Assembly (NCBI RefSeq): GCF_022206305.1 | Contig: NZ_JAKOIW010000016.1 | Location: forward strand, 32,358 to 96,357 | Source: Gordonia sp. 'Campus' | GTDB taxonomy: Bacteria; Actinomycetota; Actinomycetes; Mycobacteriales; Mycobacteriaceae | DNA: 64,000 nt | Direction of reading: 5' to 3' | In this document: positions 8,068 through 17,102 of the stretch, in pieces | How positions within the stretch are numbered: the first letter of the stretch is position 1 | How the letters are laid out: each line of letters starts with the position of its first letter | Program-made: the position numbers and the translations under genes | Notes under the pieces: generated by a model | Seen by the model: the letters and a program-made list of their open reading frames with translations, nothing else | Database searches by the model: none | Told to the model about the DNA's origin: nothing

Positions 8068-8936
8068 TGAGAATGACAACACACACAGTTCCTCGACCCG
8101 GCGGCCTGAGTCGACTGGGCCGGTCGCTGGGCCAGCGCTTCACCGACGCATTCGCCACCTTCGGCCAGATCGTGATGTTCGTGGGCAAGACGTTCGCCCT
8201 GCTGCCCACGACGATCCGGCACTACCGCAAGCAGACGATGAAGACCATGAACGACATGGCCTGGGGCAGCGGCTCGATCATCGTCGACGGTGGCGTGGTG
8301 AGCCTGATGTTCTTCCTCGGGATCGCCGTGGGATCGGTGGTGGCGATCATGGCCTTCATGGCGTTCGACCTCCTCGGTTTCGGCGCGCTGACCGGGATCA
8401 TCAACTCGTTCGGCAACATCCGTGTCGTCGCGCCGATCATCACCGGCATCGGATTCGCGGCCCAGGCCGGATGCCGGATGACCGCGGAGATCGGTGCGAT
8501 GCGCATCTCGGAGGAGATCGACGCCACCGAGACCATGGGCCTGCGCGCCATCCCGTTCGTGGTCGGGACCCGATTGATCGGCGGAATGCTGGTGGTCCTG
8601 CCCAGCTACCTCATGGCCCTGGTCGTCAGCTTCCTGACGGGTGGACTGATCGTGAAGCTCTTCCACGACCAGCCCGAGGGAACCTATGACCACTACTTCG
8701 CCCAGTTCGTCTCGATACCCGACTTGATGGCGTCGGTGGCGAAGGCCCTCATCTTCTGTGCGGTGATCACCATCATCCATTGCTACTACGGGTATTTCGC
8801 GTCCGGCGGACCGGCTGGTGTCGGTGCCGCGTCCGGGCGGGCGATCCGAGCCAGCCTGGTGGCCATCGTTGTCCTCAATTTCCTCATGACCGTGGCCATC
8901 TGGGGCCTCAATCCGGTCCTTCCGTTCAGGGGTTGA
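8067..8936 (+). CDS. yrbEB: YrbE-type ABC permease, second of pair (MlaE family)
   Basis: A 289-residue MlaE/YrbE permease partner. The coupling loop reads ISEEIDATETMGLRAIPFVVGTR, and the C-terminal part carries several hydrophobic helices. It starts at ATG 8067, overlapping the stop of the first permease by one base (TGATG); an internal ATG at 8073 is an alternative two codons later. With yrbEA it should form the membrane channel of the Mce complex. Confidence 0.92.
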   Translation: MRMTTHTVPRPGGLSRLGRSLGQRFTDAFATFGQIVMFVGKTFALLPTTIRHYRKQTMKTMNDMAWGSGSIIVDGGVVSLMFFLGIAVGSVVAIMAFMAFDLLGFGALTGIINSFGNIRVVAPIITGIGFAAQAGCRMTAEIGAMRISEEIDATETMGLRAIPFVVGTRLIGGMLVVLPSYLMALVVSFLTGGLIVKLFHDQPEGTYDHYFAQFVSIPDLMASVAKALIFCAVITIIHCYYGYFASGGPAGVGAASGRAIRASLVAIVVLNFLMTVAIWGLNPVLPFRG

Positions 8937-8937
8937 C

Positions 8938-10023
8938 GTGTCGTCATACAGCAGTCAGGACTTCCTCCGCGGGGATGCCCGCGGTCAGACGCGGACGCTC
9001 GTGCGTGCCGGCGTCGTCGCGGTCGCCGTCCTCGCCGTCATCGTGACGGTGTTCGCCGTGGTCTACCCGCGGGCGACCGCGCCCAAGGGCACCGACCTAC
9101 ACCTCGTCCTGCCGGCCCTCGGCCCGGGCGTCGACACCGGGAGTCGAATCCTGTTGCGCGGGGCGGAGGTCGGTGAGGTGACGGCGATCGACTCCACCGG
9201 CCCCGATGTGGTGCACGTCGACGTGGTGCTCGACCCGCAAGCCGCCGAGAGTCTCACCGATTCGTTCGAGGTCGACTACCGGCCGCAGAACTACTTCGGG
9301 GTCACCGCGGTCAACCTGGTCGCGATGCCCGGCGGGGCGCAACTCTCCGACGGACAGACTCTTCGCCGTTCGGCAGCCCCCGACTTCACCATGTCGACGA
9401 TGATCGAGCGGAGTTCGATCGTCGTGGACGGCACCTTGACGCGGGACATGATCGACAGCCTCGACGAGGTGATGCGCTACGCCGACGGACTCTCACCGTT
9501 GATCGAGACCGCGATCATCTTCACCGACAAGGTGGCGCGCACCCAGCGCCACCTACCCAGCACGCTGCTGCGCGAGATGAACGACCTCGCCGAGGCGTTC
9601 CCCGGATTCAACCGTGAGGCGATGAAGGCTCTCGACGCGATCACCGGCAGCGTCTTCAACAAGATGCCCGACGGTTCGCGAGGAGTGGACGAGGAGTACC
9701 ACGATCTCATGAACCGCTCCCTGACCGTGGCCTCCGGCGGCCTGTTCGGTGCGGCGGGAACGCTGCTCGCGTCGCATGCGACCGATCTGACGCCCCTGGT
9801 GACCTCGTTCAAGTACCTGATCGACCCGGTACCGCAGATGATCGGCGGGGGTGCGTCGATGGCGAAGACACGAAAGGCAATCGAGCAGTTGCGCAACAGT
9901 TTCACGGGCGACGATGCAAGCAAGACGCTGCAGCTGCGCCTCCTCCTCGACAGCGTGCCGGCCGTCTCGGGTCCGCTGGAACGTATGCGGTCCATCGACG
10001 GTCAACGCACGGGAGGTAACTGA
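8938..10023 (+). CDS. mceA: Mce family protein, MceA position
   Basis: A 361-residue Mce/MlaD-domain protein. An N-terminal membrane anchor (about 22-42) is followed by the MlaD domain with the typical GSRILLRGAEVGEVTAI segment and a long helical C-terminal region thought to build the hydrophobic needle across the periplasm. The start is GTG at 8938, one base after the previous stop. It is first of six consecutive mce genes. Confidence 0.88.
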   Translation: MSSYSSQDFLRGDARGQTRTLVRAGVVAVAVLAVIVTVFAVVYPRATAPKGTDLHLVLPALGPGVDTGSRILLRGAEVGEVTAIDSTGPDVVHVDVVLDPQAAESLTDSFEVDYRPQNYFGVTAVNLVAMPGGAQLSDGQTLRRSAAPDFTMSTMIERSSIVVDGTLTRDMIDSLDEVMRYADGLSPLIETAIIFTDKVARTQRHLPSTLLREMNDLAEAFPGFNREAMKALDAITGSVFNKMPDGSRGVDEEYHDLMNRSLTVASGGLFGAAGTLLASHATDLTPLVTSFKYLIDPVPQMIGGGASMAKTRKAIEQLRNSFTGDDASKTLQLRLLLDSVPAVSGPLERMRSIDGQRTGGN

Positions 10024-10024
10024 G

Positions 10025-11032
10025 ATGGCATCTCGCAGCACAGTTGTCGCCGGGGCGAAGGTCGCGGTGGTCGCGGCGGTGACCGTCATGTTGTTCGTGC
10101 TCGTGGTCAACGCCATGCGGAACCCGGTCGACGCCAGCGTGGTGACCTATCGCGCCGACTTCACCGATGCGTCGGGTCTCCACGACAACGGCGACGTCCG
10201 ATTCCGCGGGAAGCGGATCGGCAAGATCGTGTCGGTCGACCTCGAACGCAACGACGACGGATCCCCCTATGCGCGGGTCGAGTTCACCATGGACGACAGC
10301 CAGAAGCTGACGTCGACGTCGACCCTGGCGATCAAGTACCAGAACCTGACCGGAGTGCGGTATCTCGACCTGCAGCCCGGCAAGACGCCCGGGACCATGG
10401 TGAGTCACGCGACGACCGCACAGACGGTTCCGTCGTTCGACATCACGTCACTGTTCAACGGACTCCAACCGGTTCTGACGACGATGAACGCCGACGAGGT
10501 CAACCAGTTCAGCGAGAATGCCATCGCCCTGCTCCAGGGTGACGGCAGCGGTCTCGGCCCGATGCTGGACAGCACCCAGAAGCTGGCGAAATTTGCCGAG
10601 AATCGACAGCAGCTCATCTCCACCCTGACGTCGAACCTGGCTCGTATCGCCGACACGATGGGCGGCCGGTCGCCACAAGTCATGGGCTTCTTGGAAGCGG
10701 TCGATCTGCCGATCAGCAACGCCATGACGGTTCTGGATGAGTTCGCGGTCACCGCCAGCGCGGGACCCGCACTGTTCGAACCGATCGAGCGGCTCCTGGT
10801 CGCGCTCGGTGTCAACGAGGAATTCGATGTCGACGTGTTCCTCAAGACCACGTTCTCGTCCATGCAGGAAGCGCTGAAGTCCTTCCAGCTGATGCCCAAT
10901 GCGCTTGCAGGTCTGCGAGGCATCGACACGCATGCCTCGTTCAGCAAGCAGTGCGCGAAAGGTCGCGCGCACATTCCCTCCGACGTGCGAATCCTGATGA
11001 CCGGTAGCGAGGTGGTCCTGTGCAATCGATGA
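10025..11032 (+). CDS. mceB: Mce family protein, MceB position
   Basis: A 335-residue Mce protein: one N-terminal transmembrane segment (about 8-28), then the MlaD domain with DVRFRGKRIGKIVSVDL and QNLTGVRYLDLQPG, then a helical tail. The C-terminal two cysteines (KQCAKGR ... VLCNR) recall other MceB proteins. It starts at ATG 10025 one base after the MceA stop and overlaps mceC. Confidence 0.88.
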   Translation: MASRSTVVAGAKVAVVAAVTVMLFVLVVNAMRNPVDASVVTYRADFTDASGLHDNGDVRFRGKRIGKIVSVDLERNDDGSPYARVEFTMDDSQKLTSTSTLAIKYQNLTGVRYLDLQPGKTPGTMVSHATTAQTVPSFDITSLFNGLQPVLTTMNADEVNQFSENAIALLQGDGSGLGPMLDSTQKLAKFAENRQQLISTLTSNLARIADTMGGRSPQVMGFLEAVDLPISNAMTVLDEFAVTASAGPALFEPIERLLVALGVNEEFDVDVFLKTTFSSMQEALKSFQLMPNALAGLRGIDTHASFSKQCAKGRAHIPSDVRILMTGSEVVLCNR

Positions 11033-12012
11033 ACCAGAAGGGGATACGCAGATTCACCTCCCACGACGGCGTTCTCGGCGTGATCGTCCTGGTCGTGGTG
11101 GCGGCCCTCCTCGGCACTCTCGCCATCATCTATCTGCGTCCGCCGGGTCAGAAGACGATCAGCTTCGAGGTCACCGATGCGTCGGCGATCGAGTCGGGAC
11201 AGGACGTGCGCGTCGCCGGGATCAGCATCGGCAAGGTGTCGGAGGTCGCGCTCGAGCCGGACCGGGTGAAGGTGACCGCCCGGATCGATGAGGACACGTT
11301 CGTCGGCGACCAGACGAAGATGGAAGTCCGGATGCTCACGCCGGTGGGCGGATACGCGATCACGATGATCCCGCTCGGGCGTGAGGAGCTCACCGGCCCG
11401 ATCCCGGCCGGCCGGGTGACCGTTCCCTACTCGATCGGCGATGTGATCCAGGCCGTGCCGAGTACAACCGACACGGTCGACACCCGAGAGGTCAATGCCA
11501 ACCTCGACCAGGTCGCCGGCGCACTCGATGGGAACGACACCTCGTTGCGCTCCATCGTGAACGGTCTCGAGTCGGTCACCGCTGTGTTCGACAGGCAACG
11601 CGGCCAGGTTCACGACATCGCCTCGCTCGCCGCGGAGTACCTGCAGACGTTCAACGGGAACCGTGAGTTCGTCTTCGAGCTGATCCGCAAGATCGACATC
11701 GTGGTGAGCACCTACCACGTCAACTCCGCGGGCTTCAACTACGCCTACAAGCTGTTCGCGAACGTCCTCATGAAGTTGGCTCCGTTCATGCGGTTCTACC
11801 TCAACCACAGCGAACTGGTCTCCAGTCACGTGAACCAGATGAAAGACACCATCATTCGGCTGCAGCAGCAGCTCGGCCCGGCCATCGACGGGCTGGTCGC
11901 CACCCGGAAGAAGCTGGCGCAGTGGATAACGCCCGAGGGGATGCGCCAGGTCGGTGGCGGCACCCTGTGGACCGAGGACGTGTGCATCCCCATTCCCGGA
12001 AGGAACTGCTGA
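11020..12012 (+). CDS. mceC: Mce family protein, MceC position
   Basis: A 330-residue Mce protein with an N-terminal membrane anchor (about 19-39), MlaD domain (DVRVAGISIGKVSEVAL) and helical C-terminal half. Two starts are possible. GTG 11020 has GAGGTGG at good spacing; ATG 11029 makes a 4-base overlap with the mceB stop. The GTG is used here because of the ribosome site; the difference is three residues. Confidence 0.86.
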   Translation: MQSMNQKGIRRFTSHDGVLGVIVLVVVAALLGTLAIIYLRPPGQKTISFEVTDASAIESGQDVRVAGISIGKVSEVALEPDRVKVTARIDEDTFVGDQTKMEVRMLTPVGGYAITMIPLGREELTGPIPAGRVTVPYSIGDVIQAVPSTTDTVDTREVNANLDQVAGALDGNDTSLRSIVNGLESVTAVFDRQRGQVHDIASLAAEYLQTFNGNREFVFELIRKIDIVVSTYHVNSAGFNYAYKLFANVLMKLAPFMRFYLNHSELVSSHVNQMKDTIIRLQQQLGPAIDGLVATRKKLAQWITPEGMRQVGGGTLWTEDVCIPIPGRNC

Positions 12013-13073
12013 TGCGAGAGATCGTTGGCTCCACAAAACGGCGACTCGCCATCTCGCTGGGGACGGTGGTGGTGTTGCTCGGCGTGATCACCACGATCGG
12101 ATTGACGTCGGCAGGCGCCACCGGCGTCGACGACGGCGCGCCCGGCGGCGACGGATTCTGCGTCGATGTCACCGACACGATCGGCCTGTATGAAGGAAAT
12201 CCGGTCACCCAGATGGGAATTCGCGTCGGCGCGATCGACCGGATCGAGAGCAGGGGCGATCATGTCCGGATCACGTTCTCGCTTGATCCCGGCCGCAGCT
12301 ATCCCGCCGACGTCAAGGCCGTGACGAGATCCAAGTCGCTACTGGCCGACCGGAGTCTGGAGCTGGTGGGCAACTATGCAGGCGGACCAGCCCTGGCGGA
12401 GGGAACGTGCATCGGGGTGGAGAACTCGTTCACCCCGAAGAGCATCTCCGAGGTGGCCGCGTCGGCGTCGGATTTCTTGAAGTCGTTGTCCGACAACGGT
12501 GGCGATGACCTGCAAACGGCCCTCGACGGAGCCGACCGAGCCTTTGCCGGGACCGGGCCGCAGGCGTCGAAGATGTTCGAGAACGCCGCCCGTGCCGCCC
12601 AGAACCCGGATGCGTTCGTCGCCGACATCGGTTCGTCAATCCGGGACATGGCGCCACTGACCGATGACGCCGTGAAGAACTGGGATCAGATCATGTCGAT
12701 CATGAACCAGATGCCCTCGGTCACCCAGCTGGGCACGACCCTGTTCTACGACGTGGCCCGGTTCTGCCGGGGAATCGGCTGGACGATCGCGCTGATGTAC
12801 GACATCCAGCGGAACTACGGCGAGGACATCCTGTGGCCGCTGCTACACGGTCCGGTCGAAGACATCATCGCCTACGGCGCCCAACGTGCACCCGAACTCG
12901 GCCAACTCGTGTCCATGACGCCGTCCGTCGCCGCTGCCATGCGCCAGCAGGAATCGTCCTCCGGTGCGCTCTCGATTCCGTATGTCGCGCCGAAGATCGA
13001 TGTGGGCGGCGGACAGTCGGCGCCGGTCAATGCACTGTCCATCCTGTTGCAGAAGGCGGATCTCCAGAAATGA
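12012..13073 (+). CDS. mceD: Mce family protein, MceD position
   Basis: A 353-residue Mce protein: an N-terminal hydrophobic segment (about 11-33), then the MlaD domain with NPVTQMGIRVGAIDRIE, and a long helical region. It overlaps the mceC stop by one base (TGATG) with AAGGAA upstream. Cysteines at FCVDV and GTCIGV are in the domain and may pair, as in secreted actinobacterial proteins. Confidence 0.86.
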   Translation: MREIVGSTKRRLAISLGTVVVLLGVITTIGLTSAGATGVDDGAPGGDGFCVDVTDTIGLYEGNPVTQMGIRVGAIDRIESRGDHVRITFSLDPGRSYPADVKAVTRSKSLLADRSLELVGNYAGGPALAEGTCIGVENSFTPKSISEVAASASDFLKSLSDNGGDDLQTALDGADRAFAGTGPQASKMFENAARAAQNPDAFVADIGSSIRDMAPLTDDAVKNWDQIMSIMNQMPSVTQLGTTLFYDVARFCRGIGWTIALMYDIQRNYGEDILWPLLHGPVEDIIAYGAQRAPELGQLVSMTPSVAAAMRQQESSSGALSIPYVAPKIDVGGGQSAPVNALSILLQKADLQK

Positions 13074-14083
13074 TCGGAAGACGAACCGCACTGGGCCTGG
13101 CCGCGGTGCTCGTAGCGGTGATCGGACTCACCGGGTGCTCGGCGTTGAGTCCGAACCGGCTGCCGTCGGTGAAGAGCAGTGTCCCGCTCGACTATGAGGT
13201 CACACTGCAGTTCGCGAGCGTGCTCAACCTGCCGGACGGCGCCGATGTGATGATGAACGGGCTCCAGGTCGGCCGCGTGAACCACACCGAGACCACCGAC
13301 GAAGGTGTCGACGTGGTGGTCGGACTGACCGACGATCGCCCGGTCCCCGCCGACTCCTCGGCGATCATCCGGCAGAACACGCCACTCGGCGACACCTACC
13401 TGGCGCTCGAGCCGCCGACCGAAGGCGGTGGTGAGTTGCTGCGGGACGGCAGCGTGATCCCGCTTGACCGTACGACGTCTCCGCCGCCCCTCGAGGACAC
13501 CATCGCCGTTCTCGCCTATTTCATCAACGGCGGCAGCATTCAGAAGGTCCAGGACACGATGGCGACACTGAATCGCACCATGCCGCCGATCAAGAATGTG
13601 CGGTCGATCGCGACCACGGTCTCGAAGGATCTCGACGACCTGTCCCGCAACACCGCGCAACTCGACCGCATGCTCAACAGCCTGAACGCGGTGTCGGGGT
13701 CGTTCTCCGACAGCCGGCAACAGATCGAGCACGTGTTCTCCGAGCAGGGCGAGCACTACTGGAAGACCGTGTCGAAATCGTTGGTGGCCCACATCAGCAC
13801 GCTGCTGCCCTCCGTCGGGTCGGTGTTCACCGGCGGTCTGTTCCTCGTGCCCCTGCTGAACTCGGCGGCTGACGCCGCCGAGGCCGGGCGTGGGATGTGG
13901 GACCAGGCTCCTGCGACCGGCGCCGCCATGGCCGAGTTCTTGGAGGACACGCTGATTCCGTTCGCGAAAAGGCCATCGGTGAACATCGCCTCGGTTGCGG
14001 CCCCGTCGGTTCAGGCGGCAGGCAAGACGGAGTTGCTCGGCGACACGAAGATGCTGCTGCGGATGTTGGGAGCGATCAAGTGA
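13070..14083 (+). CDS. mceE: Mce lipoprotein, MceE position (LprK-like)
   Basis: A 337-residue Mce protein with a lipoprotein signal: hydrophobic stretch 7-20 ending in the lipobox LTGC with Cys23, the expected lipidation site. The MlaD domain follows (ADVMMNGLQVGRVNHTE). In mycobacterial mce operons the fifth gene is the lipoprotein, and the order is kept here. It overlaps mceD by 4 bases (ATGA). Confidence 0.9.
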   Translation: MIGRRTALGLAAVLVAVIGLTGCSALSPNRLPSVKSSVPLDYEVTLQFASVLNLPDGADVMMNGLQVGRVNHTETTDEGVDVVVGLTDDRPVPADSSAIIRQNTPLGDTYLALEPPTEGGGELLRDGSVIPLDRTTSPPPLEDTIAVLAYFINGGSIQKVQDTMATLNRTMPPIKNVRSIATTVSKDLDDLSRNTAQLDRMLNSLNAVSGSFSDSRQQIEHVFSEQGEHYWKTVSKSLVAHISTLLPSVGSVFTGGLFLVPLLNSAADAAEAGRGMWDQAPATGAAMAEFLEDTLIPFAKRPSVNIASVAAPSVQAAGKTELLGDTKMLLRMLGAIK

Positions 14084-15033
14084 TCACCAAGACACGAGTT
14101 TCGGTGGTGGCGATGCTCGCCATCGCCGGGTTGTCCATCGCCTACATCCTGAGCGTCGGACTACACGTGAACTCGCCGTCGGCCAGGCACGCGACCATCA
14201 CGGTGGCGGACACGAACGGCATCCTCGTCGGTTCCCGAGTTCTGCTCCGCGGCATCGAGATCGGTCACGTGACCGAGATCTCGCAATCCTCACGCGGCGC
14301 CGAGATCACCTGGAACTACGACGACACGGAGAACATTCCGGTCGAGAGCAACTTCCGCGTCGACAACCTGTCGGCGCTCGGCGAGGCCTATGTCGCGGTG
14401 ATGCCCACCACCGCAGGGGGCCCGTACCTGTCCGACAACGCCTACATCGACGGCGAGAACGTCTCCGACGCCGCCACGTTCAAGGATCTGTCCGAACAGG
14501 TGACCGAGGTGCTCGGACAGACCGACCCCGACAAGGTCCAGCGTGTGTTCGCCGAACTCGACATGGGGCTGCCCGACGGCATCGAGGTCATCGAGGACCT
14601 CAACAAAGCCGGACGGCTGCTGGCTGCGGAGTTCACCGCGCGCGCAGACGAACTCACCACTCTGCTGGCGACCATGCAACCGCTGCTCATGCGGTCGCAG
14701 CCGATACCCGGGCTGCTGCGGGCGACGACTCCGCACATAGCCGGTTTCGGAGTGGGATTCGCCGAACTCGAGTCGGGCGTCAAGGACGCCATCGACTGGA
14801 GTGGGCCGATGTACACCGGTATCACTCAGGGGGCGACGCCGCTGGTCGCGGCTCTACAGAAATTCCTCGACGACAGCGGCGCGGACCTCAAGATCATCGG
14901 TGAGAACCTGCTGCCGGCCACCCGCTCGGGTGCGGCGTCGCTGCGGACCGTCGATGTCGGCCGGGTTTTGGACAACCTGATCAACGCAACCGATTCCGGG
15001 GCTGTGGAGATCCGCATCCCGGCCGGGGGGTGA
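14080..15033 (+). CDS. mceF: Mce family protein, MceF position
   Basis: A 317-residue Mce protein: membrane anchor about 8-28, MlaD domain with GSRVLLRGIEIGHVTEI and NLSALGEAYVAVMP, helical C-terminal half. The start is GTG 14080, overlapping the mceE stop by 4 bases (GTGA). It is the last of the six mce genes. Confidence 0.87.
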   Translation: MITKTRVSVVAMLAIAGLSIAYILSVGLHVNSPSARHATITVADTNGILVGSRVLLRGIEIGHVTEISQSSRGAEITWNYDDTENIPVESNFRVDNLSALGEAYVAVMPTTAGGPYLSDNAYIDGENVSDAATFKDLSEQVTEVLGQTDPDKVQRVFAELDMGLPDGIEVIEDLNKAGRLLAAEFTARADELTTLLATMQPLLMRSQPIPGLLRATTPHIAGFGVGFAELESGVKDAIDWSGPMYTGITQGATPLVAALQKFLDDSGADLKIIGENLLPATRSGAASLRTVDVGRVLDNLINATDSGAVEIRIPAGG

Positions 15034-15035
15034 CG

Positions 15036-15134
15036 GTGACCGACACCCGCACGACGACGCGGGATTCCGCAGCGAGCGCACCGAGCGCTCCGGCACAGAT
15101 CGACCAGCAGACACAGACAGGAGACCGGCGATGA
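15036..15134 (+). CDS. Possible 32-codon mini-cistron between mceF and the Mce-associated gene
   Basis: GTG at 15036, two bases after the mceF stop, opens 32 codons ending in a TGA that overlaps the next ATG (ATGA, 15131-15134). The product would be Thr/Ser/Ala/Gln-rich and soluble, with no known motif. Both ends are spaced like real genes in this operon, which suggests a coupling cistron or an N-terminal remnant, but chance is possible. Confidence 0.35.
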   Translation: MTDTRTTTRDSAASAPSAPAQIDQQTQTGDRR

Positions 15135-15877
15135 CGAAGACCATCACCACGGACACCGAGACCGACGCCGACGAGAACTCGGCCTCGGCGGATACCGAAA
15201 CGGCAACGGCAGCATCTGGCGACTCGGCGGCGGACCGCGCTGAACCCACGAAGCGCGGGCGACTGAGCACCGCCTCGGTGTCGTTGCGATCAATCCTGAT
15301 CGGCGCCGTCGCTGTGCTCGTCGTCGGAGCGATGGCACTGCTGGGGTGGCAGTGGTCCAGCGCCTCCAGCGAGGTCGACCGGTTGAACGCGGCCGCCGCC
15401 GACGATGCTGCGGCCGAGAAGGTGGCGCTCGACTACGCCACCGGTGCCGCCGACATGAGCTTCGAGAACCCCGATGAGTGGCGGACCCTGCTCACCAAGG
15501 GCACATCACCGGAGCTCTCCGAACGGCTCCGACGGGCGTCGACCCAGATGGAGCAGTTGCTGCGGCCGCTGCAGTGGTCCTCGACGGCGCAGCCGATCGC
15601 GGCCAAGGTCGAATCGGTCGACGGCAACACCTACCAGGTCGTCGCTTTCGTCAACGTGCAGACGAAGAATGTCCAGGCGCCGTCGGGAATCGAGTCGACG
15701 GCCACCTACCGGGTGACGATGGACAAGAGCCAGAACTGGCTGATCACCGCGATCAGCAGCACGGGATCGAACCTCGATGCCGACAACCCCGGTGCACCGG
15801 CCGGTGAACAACCGGTCCCCGGCAATCCGCCTGCCGAGCAACCCGCACCCGCCGACCCGCCCGTTCCGGGCAACTGA
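15131..15877 (+). CDS. Mce-associated membrane protein (Mas-like)
   Basis: A 248-residue protein with an acidic, Thr/Ser/Ala-rich cytoplasmic N-terminus (1-40), one transmembrane helix (about 54-74) and an extracytoplasmic domain of NTF2-like size, ending in a Pro/Ala/Asn-rich tail (QPVPGN/PADPPVPGN repeats). Proteins of this build follow mceF in mycobacterial operons and are thought to stabilise the Mce complex. ATG 15131 has ACAGGAGA upstream. Confidence 0.8.
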   Translation: MTKTITTDTETDADENSASADTETATAASGDSAADRAEPTKRGRLSTASVSLRSILIGAVAVLVVGAMALLGWQWSSASSEVDRLNAAAADDAAAEKVALDYATGAADMSFENPDEWRTLLTKGTSPELSERLRRASTQMEQLLRPLQWSSTAQPIAAKVESVDGNTYQVVAFVNVQTKNVQAPSGIESTATYRVTMDKSQNWLITAISSTGSNLDADNPGAPAGEQPVPGNPPAEQPAPADPPVPGN

Positions 15878-15904
15878 CGACGACCACGAGAGCTGGAGGA
15901 CGAG

Positions 15905-16993
15905 ATGGGTGTTGAAGTCAGTGTGGAGAACCTGACGAAGTCGTTTGGTTCGCAGAACATTTGGCGTGATGTCTCGCTGACCCTGCCGGAGGGCGAGGTC
16001 TCTGCGCTGCTGGGTCCGTCGGGTACCGGTAAGTCGGTGTTCCTGAAGACCTTGATCGGTCTGCTGCATCCCGAGCAGGGGTCGGTGATCATCGATGGCA
16101 CCGACATCACGCAGTGTTCGGCCAAGGAACTGTATGAGATCCGCAAGCTGTTCGGCGTGCTGTTCCAGGACGGTGCGTTGTTCGGGTCGATGAGCCTGTT
16201 CGACAACATCGCGTTCCCGCTTCGTGAGCACACGAAGAAGAAGGAGAACGAGGTCCGCGACATCGTGATGGAGAAGATCGACCTCGTCGGTCTGACCGGT
16301 GCCGAGGACAAACTCCCGGGGGAGATCTCCGGTGGTATGCGCAAGCGTGCCGGTCTGGCGCGGGCGCTGGTGCTGGATCCGCAGATCATTCTGTGTGACG
16401 AGCCGGACTCGGGTCTGGATCCGGTGCGTACCGCCTACATCAGCCAGTTGCTGATCGACATCAACGCCCAGATCGATGCGACGATCCTGATCGTGACGCA
16501 CAACATCAACATCGCGCGGACGATCCCGGACAACATCGGCATGTTGTTCCGCAAGGAGTTGGTGATGTTCGGTCCGCGTGAGCAGTTGCTGACCTCGGAG
16601 CAGCCGGTGGTCAAGCAGTTCCTCTCCGGTGACCGGTTCGGTCCGATCGGTATGTCGGAGGAGAAGGACGAGGCCCTCGTCGCCCAGGAGGCGGCGATGG
16701 CGGCTGCGGGTATCTCCGGTGGTGGTACCAAGGAGGACTTCACCGAGATCATCCCGCAGGTGCAGCCCAATCCCGGTATGCCCGAACGCAAGGCGATCGC
16801 CCGTCACCGCGAGCGCGTCCATCAGATGCTGCCCGACCTGCCGCAGAACGCCCAAGAGGCGATCCGCCGCAGCCAGGAACAAGAAGACCAGATCCGCGGC
16901 GAGAACCGCGCGCATGCCGCCGACATCGCGGATCGCCGACGCGACGACCGGATCTGGCAGGACGCTCCCACGCAGGTACTCCCGCGCGTCTGA
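15905..16993 (+). CDS. mceG: Mce transporter ATPase MceG/Mkl
   Basis: A 362-residue ABC ATPase energising the YrbE/Mce importer. Walker A GPSGTGKS is at 37-44, the signature SGGMRKR at 142-148, Walker B IILCDEP at 161-167 and the H-loop His at about 199. A 110-residue C-terminal extension, typical of actinobacterial MceG, follows. It is 27 bp after the Mce-associated gene and ends at a strong terminator. In Mycobacterium the single mceG lies away from the mce operons, so its place here is notable. Codons look richer in GGT and CGT than in the adjacent mce genes. Confidence 0.92.
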   Translation: MGVEVSVENLTKSFGSQNIWRDVSLTLPEGEVSALLGPSGTGKSVFLKTLIGLLHPEQGSVIIDGTDITQCSAKELYEIRKLFGVLFQDGALFGSMSLFDNIAFPLREHTKKKENEVRDIVMEKIDLVGLTGAEDKLPGEISGGMRKRAGLARALVLDPQIILCDEPDSGLDPVRTAYISQLLIDINAQIDATILIVTHNINIARTIPDNIGMLFRKELVMFGPREQLLTSEQPVVKQFLSGDRFGPIGMSEEKDEALVAQEAAMAAAGISGGGTKEDFTEIIPQVQPNPGMPERKAIARHRERVHQMLPDLPQNAQEAIRRSQEQEDQIRGENRAHAADIADRRRDDRIWQDAPTQVLPRV

Positions 16994-17003
16994 CGCGGGG
17001 CCA

Positions 17004-17038
17004 GGCCGCAATCCACGAGGGGCGGATTGCGGCCTTTT
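17004..17038 (+). terminator. Rho-independent terminator of the mce operon
   Basis: Perfect 11-bp stem GGCCGCAATCC (17004-17014) / GGATTGCGGCC (17024-17034) with a 9-nt loop and a TTTT run at 17035-17038. It is 10 bp after the mceG stop. The promoter of the next gene overlaps its right arm. Confidence 0.85.
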
Positions 17039-17056
17039 ACCTATCGAGTTTAGATT
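17027..17056 (+). promoter_or_regulatory. Promoter of the thiolase-like gene, overlapping the mce terminator
   Basis: TTGCGG (17027-17032) and TAGATT (17051-17056) are 18 bp apart. The -35 box lies inside the right arm of the mce terminator. The candidate operator 17039-17055 covers the spacer and -10 box. The start codon is 47 bp beyond. Confidence 0.45.
17039..17055. promoter_or_regulatory. Candidate TetR operator, copy 3 (ACCTATCGAGTTTAGAT)
   Basis: Matches ANCTA-N7-WAGNT between the mce terminator and the thiolase-like gene. Its left flank is the terminator T tract, so only the 17-bp core counts as evidence. Confidence 0.5.
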
Positions 17057-17102
17057 TGAGGGGACGGTCACCGCCGTCTCGTCGAACTGAAGGCAGGCCA
17101 CC

